A stretch of DNA of 64,000 nucleotides, taken from Peribolospora baueri. Its lineage: Eukaryota > Basidiomycota > Peribolosporomycetes > Peribolosporales > Peribolosporaceae. Position numbers and translations under genes: made by a program. A model generated the notes under the pieces. The model was not told the origin of the DNA. It worked only from the letters and a program-made list of their open reading frames with translations, and ran no database searches. The stretch is from assembly GCA_029717555.1 (NCBI GenBank), contig JAMDHS010000059.1:80783-144782 (forward strand), given 5' to 3'. The stretch's first letter is position 1; every line of letters begins with the position of its first letter. Shown here piece after piece: positions 1-11,161 of this stretch.

Positions 1-41
1 CGCATCGTCTCCTCGTCCTCCTTCGCACTCGACGATTCCAG

Positions 42-1544
42 GGGTATGCCGCTCTCAACTCCGACTTCGACTCCTTCTACACCCGCCGCCTCAAGTTGCG
101 CATGGAGGACTGCTTCGCCCGCCCCGTCACCGGCGTCTGCGGTCGGACGGTGCAGTGCCTTGACCGCGTGACCGACGACTACGGCTGGTCCTTCCGCTCC
201 ACCGGCAACATCACCCGCGCGCTCAACATCTCCGGCTACAACTACCTCGGCTTCGCCGCCTCGCACGGGGGCGTCGCCGACGCCGTCGAGGAAGGCATTC
301 GCCGCTACGGCATCAGCAGCCTCAGCTCGCGCAACACCGTCGGCACCCTCGACCTACACGTCCAGGCCGAGAAGCTGGTCAGCAAGTTCATGGGCGTGGA
401 GGACGCGATGGTGATCAGCATGGGCTTCGCCACCAACTCCACCACTCTTCCCGCCATCGTCGGCCCGGGCAGCCTGATCATCTCCGACGAGTTCAACCAC
501 ACGAGCATCCGCTTCGGAACGAGGATCAGCGGAGCCCACATCCGTTCCTTCAAGCACAACGACACGGCGGCCTTGGAGAACTTGCTCAGGGAGTGCATCT
601 CCCAAGGCATGCCTCGGACGCATCGGCCGTGGAAGAAGATCCTCGTCGTCATCGAAGGCCTTTACAGCATGGAGGGCAATCTCGTCAACCTGCCGGCCGT
701 CATGGCGCTCAAGGAAAAGTACAAATTCTACCTCTACGTCGACGAGGCCCACTCCATCGGCGCCATCGGCCCCAACGGCCGCGGCGTTTGCGACTACTTC
801 GGCATCGACCCGCGCCAGGTGGACGTGCACATGGGCACCTTCACCAAGTCGTTCGGCGCCGCCGGCGGATACATCGCCGGCAAGAAGCAGCTCATCGACC
901 GCATCCGCCTCCAGAACCACGCGTGCGTCTATGCCGAGACGCTCAGCCCGCCTGTGCTGACGCAGGTGATCGCGTCGATGAGCAGCATCATGGGCGTCGG
1001 ACGCGACCCGGAGGAGATGGCCCTCGTCCCTTCCTGGACCCACCTGCCGCCACACCTCCTCGACGGCTCCGAGGGCCGCGAGCGTCTCCGCCGACTCGCT
1101 TTCAATGCCCGCTACCTCAGCTCGGGCCTCCGTAAGCTCGGTTTCATCGTCTATGGCCACCGCGACTCGCCTATCGTGCCCATGCTCATCTTCAACCCGG
1201 GCAAGCTGCCGGCCTTCTCGCGCCTCATGCTCGACCGTGCCTCCGCGCTCCCACCCTCGTCTCGCCTGCACCCAGACAACGTGGACCCGACGGGCAGGGA
1301 CCCGGACCGGCCGCCGATCGTCGTCGTCGTCGTCGCCTACCCTGCCACGCCGCTCATCTCCTCTCGCGCGCGGTTCTGTGTCAGCGCGGCGCACACAAAG
1401 GCCGACATGGACGACATCCTCCGCGCCGCTGACGAGATCGGCGAGGTGCTGGCGCTCAAGATCGGCAAAGGGGACGAGAACGGGCGGCGGTGGACGATCG
1501 ACGAGGTGACCAGCAGCGCCGTCGATCTCGTCGCGGAGGATTGA
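42..1544 (+). CDS. LCB2: Serine palmitoyltransferase subunit 2, C-terminal part (5' end outside window)
   Basis: Catalytic PLP subunit of serine palmitoyltransferase, which condenses serine with palmitoyl-CoA in the ER membrane, the first step of sphingolipid synthesis. The visible frame opens after a probable intron 3' splice site (cag at 39-41) and runs without introns to the stop at 1544. Seen directly: SDFDSFYTRRLK, the fold-type I aminotransferase region SGYNYLGFA, YVDEAHSIGAIG, and the PLP-lysine motif GTFTKSFGAAGGYIAG (Lys near base 850). The conserved stretch RLAFNARYLSSGLRKLGF and the valine run IVVVVVAYPATPL are present, but about 25 residues rich in Pro, Asp and Arg sit between MLDR and IVVVVV where the family normally has only a few. 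Earlier exons, including the membrane anchor, lie to the left of the window. Confidence 0.95.
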   Translation, partial: GYAALNSDFDSFYTRRLKLRMEDCFARPVTGVCGRTVQCLDRVTDDYGWSFRSTGNITRALNISGYNYLGFAASHGGVADAVEEGIRRYGISSLSSRNTVGTLDLHVQAEKLVSKFMGVEDAMVISMGFATNSTTLPAIVGPGSLIISDEFNHTSIRFGTRISGAHIRSFKHNDTAALENLLRECISQGMPRTHRPWKKILVVIEGLYSMEGNLVNLPAVMALKEKYKFYLYVDEAHSIGAIGPNGRGVCDYFGIDPRQVDVHMGTFTKSFGAAGGYIAGKKQLIDRIRLQNHACVYAETLSPPVLTQVIASMSSIMGVGRDPEEMALVPSWTHLPPHLLDGSEGRERLRRLAFNARYLSSGLRKLGFIVYGHRDSPIVPMLIFNPGKLPAFSRLMLDRASALPPSSRLHPDNVDPTGRDPDRPPIVVVVVAYPATPLISSRARFCVSAAHTKADMDDILRAADEIGEVLALKIGKGDENGRRWTIDEVTSSAVDLVAED

Positions 1545-1935
1545 GGGCGGCGGGCGGCGGAGTCTTGACTGGACACTTGTTCAGACTCTTTCACCAGCTC
1601 CACCATCCCTCTACCCCTACCCCTACCCTGTCATTTCTGCCTTATCCTAATCCTATGTTGTCGCATACCGCCCGGCCTAGTCACATGTACATTGTTGTCC
1701 CTTCACCTTGCGAAGACGCACGTCAGCGATCGCCGTCGTCCTCCCACCACCGCTCGACCTACCTACCTAGCACCCACTCACGCGCTCGTCTGACCCATCC
1801 CATGCCATCCCCATCCCCCATCTCTCTTCCCACCGCGAGCGCGCACGCGCACTGCCCTCCCTCCTTCCACGCCCTCTCATCCCATCCCATCCAATCCTCT
1901 CGCTCGCTCGTCCTCGAGGGAAATCGTATACCCCC

Positions 1936-1959
1936 GCCCAGCCCAGCCCAGCCCAGCCC
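1936..1959. repeat. GCCCA pentanucleotide tandem
   Basis: About five consecutive GCCCA units downstream of LCB2. Confidence 0.85.
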
Positions 1960-2093
1960 TATCCGTACGGTGCCGTGCGGTCCTGCTGTCTTGTCTTGTT
2001 GTGTCGTGTCTTGTCGTGTCTTGGCTTCGACGACGTCGAGATGAAACGAAGTTCGTTCGATTTGCTTGCTTGCGAGATTGGTTTTTTGACGCG

Positions 2094-2190
2094 TTTGCTT
2101 GTTTGTTTGTTTGTTTGCTTCTGTTTTTTTTTGTTTTTGTTTTTTGTTTTTGGCTTTTGTTTTTGGCTTTTGTTTGCTCTTTCGTTTTTT
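2094..2190. repeat. T/G-rich low-complexity tract
   Basis: TTTG units followed by runs of T interrupted by single G. It is highly strand-asymmetric and lies about 550 nt past the LCB2 stop. It could form part of a distal terminator or U-rich 3' UTR, but this is not demonstrable from sequence. Confidence 0.7.
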
Positions 2191-2820
2191 GGTTGGCTTG
2201 TTTGGTCGTCCCGTCCGTACGTCCGTCTGTCGCCTGCTTGACTTTACCGAACCGCGCGTACGAGGCGGCATCACCTTCACGGCCACGCGCTCCGTTGGTT
2301 CGTGCTCAAGCGCGGTAGGGCGATATGTCTCAAGTGGACGGCGGAAGGAAGGGGCGGGGGTTGGTTGGTTCGTCCGTCAGCAAGTAGGCAGGCGGCCAAG
2401 TATGCTATTGCCATATCGGATGGGCATCTTTTGTCCAGCTCTCAAGCCGCTCCCTACCTACGCTCCCTCGCCCTCGCCCTTCCCGGCCCGGCGCGCGTCG
2501 GCTGAGACGGAAGTGGGAGGGGGCGCACGAGAGGGGCGCGGGTCCGGGACTGTAGTCCTGATTCGCGGGGGAACTGGAAGTGCGAGGAGGGCTCGGGATG
2601 GTGTTGAGTTGGGAAGCGCCGAGTCGATGCGCTCGCATCGCCTCTCTCGTCTCCTGCGCACGGGCCACAATCCCATCCGATCCTTGCACTTCCTTCGATC
2701 TGCGCGATAACAAAGACGCTCCTCTGACCGAACACGACCCGAACCCGGGTCGAGTGGGACTCGGACTCGACTGGCGTTACTGGCGCACGAAATGTTAAAG
2801 AGGAGAGCGAGGGATTCGAT

Positions 2821-2860
2821 CGTATCGTATCGTATCGTATCGAACGGTCGATACGATACG
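2821..2860. repeat. CGTAT tandem ending in a perfect 12-bp inverted repeat
   Basis: CGTAT units run 2821-2842. Bases 2831-2842 (CGTATCGTATCG) pair perfectly with 2849-2860 around a 6-nt loop AACGGT. Confidence 0.9.
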
Positions 2861-3251
2861 TTCACGTATGACATAAGCGTCGATGAAATAAGGAGGGCGC
2901 GGAGTCCGCTGGTATAGCCGGAGGGTCGGGAGTATGATCCATAAAGGCCAGGCGTCTGCGAATGGGGCCCCGGACGCGAGGTGAAGGAGAACAGACTGGT
3001 AAAGAGGTTCGTGACGGAATGGGGAATTACAGCGAGCGCCCACGCGGAGCAGAAGCGGAGAACGTCACGGGCGTCAGGAGGAAACGGAGCAGAAGACAAA
3101 AAAGACCAAGTCGGTTGGGCGAACTACGAATCATATCGTTCATGAATCGGGCGTGAGAGACGTCCATCGTCGTGGGCGACCCGGGCGGGAAGAAGAGGAG
3201 GGGAAGGAGCGGTCCGCTTTCATCTCCGCATTCCCTCTGTCGCTCTCCCCC

Positions 3252-3870
3252 TCACACGGCTGTCGTACGTCGCCGCCTTCTGCCTCCGCAGCGGCAACAC
3301 AAGATGTCGGCTGGTAAAGAGGATTCGTAGGACGAGGAAAAGATGGCGAACGAGACAATGTCAGCGACATGGCCAAGAAAGGCGTCGCCGGAGGAAAAAA
3401 AAGAACGGAAGCTCACCGATGGCCTGGAAGACGATGACGATGCAAGAGGTGATCGCTCCGATGATCGTTTCGAGGACGGTGGCGATGCCTCCAATGACGG
3501 CCTGAATTGCGCGTAGAGACGGGTTGGGGACGATCAGCGCGTGAGGAAGGATGTGGAGTATCAAGCGTGGTCACGAGGGAGGGCCGCGCACCATGATGGC
3601 ACCTAGACGAAGGGGAGGTTGAGTGGGAAGACAGACAGACAGGCAGGCAGGCAGGCAGGCAAACACGCGGAAGACGTGAGATAAGAAAACGATCGTCAGG
3701 TCCGTACAAAGACGCGAGACATGGGCCTGGCGATGGACTCACCGCCGATGACGGAGAAAATGCTTGCGATGGCTCTATCACGTGGGGGCGAGGGGTACGG
3801 AGTGGTGAGCGTTCCGGGATGGAAGGATGATGGATCATCGCATGAGAACTCACGAACAGACGACGCCCAT
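3252..3870 (-). CDS. 67-residue membrane protein with MGxxxS start and Cys/Arg tail, five exons
   Basis: Exons on the minus strand: 3870-3854, 3774-3743, 3602-3592 (11 nt), 3501-3417 and 3310-3252; 204 nt in all. Donors are GTGAGT, GTGAGT, GTGCGC, GTGAGC; acceptors are TAG, TAG, CAG, CAG; all phases fit. The product starts MGVVCSAIASIFSVIGG, continues with a hydrophobic AVIGGIATVLETIIGAITS segment and ends DILCCRCGGRRRRRTTAV. From memory, a family of very small fungal proteins of unknown function shares this plan (MGxxCS start, Ala/Ile/Gly-rich middle, Cys-Gly-Arg tail). Gly2 plus Ser6 fits the N-myristoylation pattern and Cys5 could be palmitoylated (inference). It is divergent from YPP1 and convergent with LCB2. 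None of the ordinary ORFs here covers it. Confidence 0.8.
3632..3664. repeat. AGAC/AGGC tetranucleotide tandem
   Basis: AGAC units changing to AGGC units, inside intron 2 (3742-3603) of the small membrane-protein gene. Confidence 0.85.
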
Positions 3871-5060
3871 GATGATAGCGTCAGGATAAGACGAGCCTGG
3901 CGTGCAGGCAAATAGACGCGAAGAGCTGGTTGAGTTGGAGTCGGAAGATGGGCAGGTGGGGCAGCAAGATCCGAAGTGAAGTAAGTGGCCAAACAGCTGA
4001 GACGAAAAATGTGGAAAACGAAGGACGAGGGGCGATGGACGTCCTTTTATTCTTCCATCGTCTCCAGATCTTCGTGACGTCACGATCGACGCTCGACTCG
4101 CGCAACGTGGACCAGACGCAAACACTTGCCGTCACTGGTTCGACAAAGCACGTTGGCCTCGTCGCCCGTCGAGATCGCGTACCAACTAGCGCACGCCACT
4201 GGAAGCTACGCTTGCAGAGATGAGGCGGCACGCCTCGTGCGTCATTCTCGACGGTGGTGCTTTATCGACGCGACCGATCACGACTTGTTCGCCCTTCCTG
4301 AAGGTGTACGGTAAACGCATCCAAACTTTGCCCACCGACCTGTCTTTTCTTCGGCCTTGCTACTCCGACCCTTGTTCCTGCGCTCGTCGGGATCAGCTCC
4401 GCATCCTTCTGTCTCTCCTCGTCCGACAGGTGATCGCGCGGATCGGCCGGGCTGTTGCCGTCGGGTTTCGTTTCCCGTTCCTTTCATTCTCTTGCCCTCC
4501 CTTTCGACTTTCATTTTGGCGTTTCTCTTGTAGCTGAGTCGACCAGTCGCAAAGTGCAGAACGCAGGAGTGCACAGAGCCCGTCGCTGCGCAAGAAGCGA
4601 AGCGGTGGGACGGACATGGAAGGAAGAGGAGCGATGCTGCGCGGACTATGATATCATCTCGCTGGGCGCGGCGTCACTCGTCATCTCTGCGTGAGAGCGC
4701 AAGGACGAAGGACAGCGCGGCCTTGTGATGTCACACGGACGGACGACCCGCGTTCGACTCCGATCGCTGTCATTTTCTCATTCCCTTTTCTCCCCTCTCC
4801 GGATCGCCGCAGCAACGGCGCGGCCGGGATGACGCCAGGTCGGGATGAGCGTGATGGGCAGGCGGTGGGGAGACGAAGGATGGGCGAACGCACACTCTGG
4901 TGTGCCAATACCACCTCCACCTCGCCCCCATTCCTAGACTTGCCCCCCTTCGTCACCCTCGTGCGCTCGTCGACGCGCACGCAGCCCCGTTGCTGGCACC
5001 TCGTCGTACGCAGTCGTAGTGTCTCGTACTCCTAGGGCCTCCTAACTTCCACTTCGCGCC
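3871..5060. promoter_or_regulatory. Divergent intergenic region upstream of the small membrane protein and YPP1
   Basis: About 1.2 kb separates the two start codons (3870 minus, 5061 plus). It must contain both promoters and leaders. I see no clear TATA box and no supported gene. Confidence 0.45.
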
Positions 5061-8000
5061 ATGGCAACTGCATCGGTGAGCACCTTCTCCTCCCACGAAC
5101 TGGCGCACTAACCACCCCCGCGCGCGCATGCTCTGACCTCGCCGAATCCATCGCCTCCTCCAGCACAAGTCCAGCCACTACGCCCAGGTCCTCCGCGACG
5201 CCCGTCTCTCCGGCTCCTGGACTACACCCGGTCCTCCCGGCGCCAAGGACGCCGCGGGCAGCGTCGAGCTAAGCTGGAGCGAGGTGTTCAGGAAGTGGGC
5301 CAAGTACCGTCCAGATGAGAAGAGTGCGTAGTTTCCCTTCCGCTTTCGCTTAGGCCGACCAGATCGAATCGGCGGGGAGGTCTGGACAGGGAGTGTGGAC
5401 CGACTGACCCATCGTCTCGTTCGTCCTCCGTTTCCTCCTTTCACGCTCTTCTACTTCTTTTTTCCCACCCCGTAGACCTCACCGATCTCCTCCACGCAGA
5501 GTACGCCCTCCGCTCGTCCCTCCCCCCTCTTCTCACTCTCTTAGGCTACGGCGACCGCGCGCACATCAACGACTCCGCACGTGGCCGCGTCGCCTTACCC
5601 CCCATCGTCCCCAGCCCTGACAACGATTTTGCCGTCCCTGCAGAGCTGGGCCGCATCACAGGCGGCGGGGATGCGGGTGGAGATACTACCGAGCAAGGCG
5701 AGACCGCCGGCGTGGACAAGGGGGAGATCAGGCGGCTCGCGGAAGCGGTCGAGAAGGCGAGGGTAGATCTCGAAGCCCTTTCCGTCAGAGTCGGCGCAGA
5801 CGTCCGCGCCGGCTGGCAACAGGTGAGCGCAGTCTTTGATTCGATTCTCTTGTACTCGCTCATCTCACCAACCCTCCCTTCGTCCTTCGTCTCCCGCCAT
5901 CGATGGCAGCAAATCTCGGTCCTCCTCTCCCTAGCCTTCTTTGCCCAGGGTCGGGACCGACAGGCGATCGACGTGCTCTCCATGGCCGGTTACGATCTGC
6001 AGTCTTCGGAGCCTGTCCGCAACCAGGCCCGGGAGGGCCGTCGGAAGGAGGAGGGAAGAGTAGAGGTGGAGGAGGCGGGCAGGGTGATGGGGTGGACGGT
6101 TTTAGGTGTGTGTTCGACGCTTGCGCTATGCTGTTCTGGTTGGCTGGCGAGCCGGGGCGTTCACCATTTGTTCTCTTTCCTTCGTCTTCATCTCAGGAAT
6201 GGCCCATGAGCGCCTGACGCCCCTCGGCAACGCCTCGTCCGCAGGCGCCTCTCTGGCACCCCGCCACCCGGCGCTGCTAGCGTACTCCAACGCCGTCGCA
6301 CTCTCCTCTGCCCTCTACGCGCGCACCGGTAAAACGCCTACTCTCTCTACTTCCGCCGACAAGTCCGATCCCGTCGGCCCTGCACCGCCAAAGGCGTCTG
6401 GCGCTCAGGCGGTGAGGGCGGGCGAGTTGGAGGCTTGGACGGAGCTGGCTCTTTACAGGAGGGCTTTAGGCGGTCTCAAGCTCGGGTAAGTTTGGCTTGA
6501 CGCCTTGCCATCCAGGCCTGCCCGGTCCTTCTCGCTTGTCTACCCATCCACATGACCTGTTCTCTGATGCTCACACTAATCTACTCATTGACACCCGGCA
6601 TCGTCACTTTGCAGATCCAGGAAGGACGCTGTCGCTCTTTTGCGAGAGTATATCGCTCACGCGAGTGCGCGCTTGCCTCCTGGTTTCCGCCCCTCCCAGC
6701 GATGCGTCATCCTACGCACTTTCGTCCGCGTCCTGTGCGACGTCGCCGAGCGGGGCCAGTACGAGCCTCCCGACGCGGCGGCCGCGACGGCGCCCCTTGC
6801 TTCGAGAACGGACGGCGTCACGGCCGGTGCGGCGATCGGTTTGCAGGTGACCCCACCGACGCCCACGAACACACAACAAGCGAGAGCGCGGAGCATGTCT
6901 GATCCCCCGCACCCGCACCCTTCCATCTCCAATGCCCTCTCCCCCGACATGGCCCAGTCAACGCCGTTCCCCTCGTCCGAGTCGCCTCCTTCCTCCAGCC
7001 CGCTCCATCCCCGGTCCCACGTTCCTCTTCCGCCGGCAGCGTGGTACGCGGAGGTATGCCAAGCGCGCGTCGCGTGGGAGGCGCTCGTGCACACCCTCAC
7101 GCCCTTCCCGCGCGCCGGTCGGGTCAACCGCGAGGCTCTCCGGCTAGTCGAGGGGAGGATGCGAGAGTGGGAGGTGGGCGGCGAGAGCCCTTCTTCGGCG
7201 CCTGACGCCATCGCCCTCCTCCAAAGGGCCGAGCGGCTCACGTTCCAGTCTCACCGCGTGCAGCGCTACTTGACCGTCTTGTTCACCTCCGCGGGCGAAT
7301 ATGCCGAGGCGAGGCGGGCGATGGGGCTGTACGTGCAGATGGTGGACAAGGCGCGCGAGACGGGGGTGGAGGAGGTGGCGCGGGCGGTTAGGGAGGGCGA
7401 GGGGCGCGAGGATGTGAACAAGATCGCCATCACCATCGTCGATGGGCCTGGCGAAGCGGGCCAGAGCATCCCGGCGCCCGGGCTCATCGTCGACGACCGG
7501 AGCGGGGACGTCGGAGCGGACACGGACCCGAACGAGCAATATGTCCCCGCGCTCCTCTTCGGCGCGAGGCTCATGGTGAAGTACGTCGGTGACGCCGACG
7601 AGGGCGAGAGCCTCGTGGCCAAGGCAGCCGTCATCGTCGATTCGGCTGGGGACGAGGGCGTGGGCGCGGACAAGACGCTCGTCGCTAGAGTCCGCAGGAT
7701 GCAAGGCGTCGTCGCCACCGCCAAGGCTAGGTCGGGTGAGTTGCGAGCCTGATCTGCCTTTGCGCTCGTCGCTGACTCTCTACCTTCCGATTTCTGCCTC
7801 CCCGAACCTACCAACATTGTTAGAGAACGACCCCACGGCCCGGCAGCGTCTACACGATTCGGCTGTTTCGTACCTTCAAGAATCCACCCAGCTCGACCCG
7901 CACGCCGCTGAAACGCACTACCATCTCGCCCACCTCCTCTCTTCTATGCACGACCTTCCGGCCGCGCTCAAGTCGGTGCGCAAAGCGCTCGAGCTGCGGC

Positions 8001-9975
8001 CGCTCGACCTGCACGCCTGGCACCTTTTGACGCTCCTGCTCACCGCTCAGAAGGATTACAAGGGTGCGCGGGACGTCGCGGACGTGGCGTTGGATGACGC
8101 CCCGGTGTTCGAATCGGGTCTGGATGCGCCCATCGCGAAGGAGGATGTACAGAAGCCGCCCGGCGCTGGCGCCGTCGTCGCCAACGGCGGCACGCCGCCA
8201 CCGGGAACGGGACTAACGACGCCGGCAGTGAACGCGCATCAGATGTGCTCCATCGACTACCCCGCTCGTCCCGAGGAGCGTCGGGAGGCGGTGTGCCGGC
8301 TGATGATGTTGCGCGCGACGCTCACCGAGGTCCTCGAGGGCCCCGATGCCGCCGTCACCGAGCAGAAGGAGGTGTTCCAGTACTATCATGAGAAGATTGC
8401 TGGCGCGCCTGATAAGAAAGTGCCGCAGAGGCCAGCAGCCGGTGAGTCTTTTAAAGGAAAACTTAGTCGAATTGCGATCGATATCGATTGATGCTGTACG
8501 TGTGCCGTCGTCTCCTTCAGCGGCTGCGCCCCCGCCCGTGCCGGCTTATCGTCGGACGCTCTCTCTCACCCGTCGAATCTCGGGGGACGCGGTGTCCCTT
8601 CCCGGCTTGCAAAGAAGCGGCACCCCCGACTCGTCGCCGACCGCTCGACAGCAGCAGCAGCAGCAGCCGCCGTCGCTGGTCGTCGAAGGACCGCCGTCGT
8701 CGGGAGGCTCGCAGAGGAACAAGACCCTGGGCACGTCCATCGGATCGCATCTCTCGCTCAACAGGGGCCACTCCGGGGGAAGGAAGAGCGCCAAGGAAAG
8801 GCTGGGATCCTTCCGGGCGCCTTCGGTCGGTGAGTGTTCGCTGTACGGCGTAGGTGGGGTGGCGGCCAGGCCAGGCATGCGGTGCTTACTCGCTTCGATT
8901 CCTTTTTCTTTCGTCGACGTGCCGTTCAGGTCGACACATGCTCGAGCGTTCCGCGTCCATCGCGTCCAACGCATCGTCGATCCAGTCTCGAAAGCCTCGC
9001 AAGCCATTGCGGCGCGCCTCGGCACCCGTGCCGCCCCCGACGCCTCCCGTTCCCGTCATCCGCACGCTCACCCACCTCGGCCCGCTCTCCTCCGCGGGAG
9101 AGGCACCGGAGTTGAGCCGGCGGGACAGGCGAGAGAGGAGGTTGCTCGTCGAGCTTTGGCTCATGAGCGCGGCCACCTTTCGGAGGGCTGGGAAGATGGA
9201 CGAGTGCAAGGCGGCGGTGCAAGAGGCTGAGCGCGTCGATCCGGAGGACGCGGACGTCTGGGTGCAGGTAAGCGGTACCCTCACGGTATGCTTACCACCG
9301 CGCGCGTGGGCTTACATTGGTCCGTCTCTATCGCTCTCTCGTCAGCTCGCTCTGTATCACGCCGCCTTGGGTGACACGTCGACGGCGATGACGTCGCTTT
9401 ACAAGGCTCTTGCTCTCTCTTCGGAGCACGTCGCCGCGACGGTGCACCTGGCGCGGCTGTGTCTGACGTCGCCTTCGATTCCCTCCACGCTCTCCGTTCC
9501 CGCCGCTCTGAGCAAGGTGGTGGGGAGCCCGACGAGCCCTGCGAAGGAACTGATGGTGCTGCCGAGGGTGCCGGCGTCGTCCGAGTCCGAGTTGGTTGTT
9601 GTGACGCGGGACGATGGTGGTGGTGGGGTGGACGGCGGCCACCTGGGCCCCGGGTCTGAGTCGGCGCCGGCGGCGGACCATTTGAGGTCCAAGTCAGCAG
9701 CACCAACGCCGGCGCCGGCGTCGACGACGGCGGCGCAGCGGATCACGGTGGAGCAGCACAAAGCCATCTCGGCGCTATCGATCGCCGAGGGCCTGCTCAA
9801 CTCGCTCACCGCCGGTCCCGAGGGACAGGGATGCCCGGATGCGTGGTACTGGTTGGCAAAGGTGCACGAGCGCACGGAGCGTAAGGGGAGGGCTAGGGAG
9901 TGTCTTAAGTATGCGCTCCGGCTTGAGGAGGTGAGGCCTATTCGTGCCTGGGAGGAGGCGGAGCCTTGCCTCTGA
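5061..9975 (+). CDS. YPP1: Ypp1/TTC7-family TPR protein of the plasma-membrane PI4-kinase complex
   Basis: Exons 5061-5075, 5164-5323, 5476-5822, 5910-6105, 6197-6485, 6615-7735, 7824-8441, 8521-8829, 8930-9267, 9346-9975; 4023 nt, 1340 aa. TTC7/Ypp1 proteins bridge Efr3 and PI4-kinase III-alpha (Stt4) at the plasma membrane. Visible evidence: HPALLAYSNAVALSSALYAR in the N-terminal half, and two C-terminal blocks of TPR helices. The first has HYHLAHLLSSMHDLPAALKS and LDLHAWHLLTLLLTAQKDYK. The second has LWLMSAATFRRAGKMDECK, LALYHAALGDTSTAMTSLYK and WYWLAKVHERTERKG, ending near ALRLEEVRPIRAW as in TTC7. A Ser/Gln-rich linker encoded by 8521-8990 separates them. The 15-nt first exon and the second acceptor (5163, or 5169 as an alternative) are the least certain points. 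Family assignment rests on the C-terminal TPR pattern. Confidence 0.8.
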
Positions 9976-10266
9976 GCGGTAACGTCTACTGGAGAGACGA
10001 GATCTGCCGTGCCTCGCTCGAGTTGCTGTCGTGCTTTGGGAAGGAGACGCCGTCGGCGCTCGCTCGGCAGTCGCATGTTATCTATATAGCTCGAAAGGCG
10101 GGCGCGATGAAGCCCGTACGATACATACCTACCTACCTGCCTCTTAGTTTATGGGAACGCAATCATATATCGAACGCTGCCACGCGAGGTGTTGGGTGCG
10201 AAGAGCGAGGAAAGGGCTGGAGGGGGAAGTGGACAAAGGCAAACGAGAGTCGGCGGTCAGGACGAC

Positions 10267-10303
10267 TTCCTTCCTTGCTTCCTTGCTTCCTTGCTTCCTT
10301 CTT
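10267..10303. repeat. CTTCCTTG tandem
   Basis: Repeats of CTTCCTTG/CTTGCTTC on the plus strand. Confidence 0.8.
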
Positions 10304-10648
10304 ATCTCGATCGTCTCTCTCGTCCATCCGTCCACCTCCATTCGGCCACTGGCGGGTTTCTCCAGCTTGTCGACCGTCGAGCTGAGCCATCGCGGACGTT
10401 GGAGTCGCAGCTCACATGCTCTGTGACGGCGGCGTCGACTGTATATACGTGCATACAACCATCATCCATCTTTTAATCCTTCCTTCCTTCCAACGTCCCC
10501 ATCTTCCTCCCCGCGCCTGCCTTGCCCTTCTCCGCCGCCGCAGCACGACAGCCGCCCAAGCCCGTCGTCCTCGCCGTCGCCATCGACCGCGGCTCGAGCG
10601 CTTCCCGACCACCAACAACACCACCGCCGCCGTCTTCTTAGCTGTAGT

Positions 10649-10745
10649 TTGACGACGACGACGACGACGACCAAGACGATAACGACGACGATAGCGACAG
10701 CGATAACAACACCAACAACAACACCAACAACAACACCAACAGTGA
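10649..10745. repeat. GAC/AAC/AACACC trinucleotide-derived tracts
   Basis: GAC units followed by imperfect AACAACACC units, upstream of the FHA-protein start codon and probably in its promoter or leader. Confidence 0.8.
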
Positions 10746-11161
10746 CGACGACCACGGCCACCACCCGGCTCATCTCCCTCTCGCGCTCCCAGCCCGCGTC
10801 TAACTTCCACTACCACCCATCTCCGAGCCCCTTCGTCGCCGTCGCCGCCACCGTCACATCCTTCCTTCCTCGCCTCTCTTCGTCACTCGATCCGATCGCC
10901 AGCTCGTTCCCGCCAACGCCAGCTGCTTCTACTTCCCCATCGCCCCCTCCACTCCCCGTACGATCGGCACCCCCCTGTATCCGGCCAAGGCCCATTGCTC
11001 GCCCTTGACACTGGAGTACGCATATCGGGCCCTGACATAGATTCCACCCACCTCCGGCCACGGTCGCTCTCACCTCTCTTTTTTTTTTTTCTTTCTCGCC
11101 TTACGGCAAAGCTCCGGCTGAAAAAGGACAAGAAGAACAGAACCCTCTCCTCAGACCCGCT

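Larger units (their letters stand above)
1545..3251. other. Intergenic, convergent 3' regions of LCB2 and the small membrane-protein gene
   Basis: No supported gene. It holds the LCB2 3' UTR, a GCCCA tandem (1936-1959), a T/G-rich tract (2094-2190) and a CGTAT tandem with a perfect hairpin (2821-2860). Open frames here on both strands are low-complexity. Confidence 0.6.
9976..11161. other. Intergenic between YPP1 and the FHA gene, with repeat-rich 5' leader
   Basis: No supported gene. It contains TATATA-like stretches near 10081 and 10441, a CTTCCTTG tandem (10267-10303), trinucleotide tracts (10649-10745) and a poly-T/C run near 11080 just before the FHA start codon. Most of the last 600 bp is probably promoter and leader of the FHA gene. 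Confidence 0.5.

Noticed and set aside
354-1394. 346-residue open frame on the minus strand
   Set aside because: Antisense shadow of LCB2 in GC-rich DNA; no domain, Arg/Asp/Val-biased composition.
9931-9975. GTGAGG near the end of YPP1 as a donor for a further exon
   Set aside because: The read-through end (VRPIRAWEEAEPCL) resembles the C-terminus of TTC7 proteins, so the last exon was kept to 9975.
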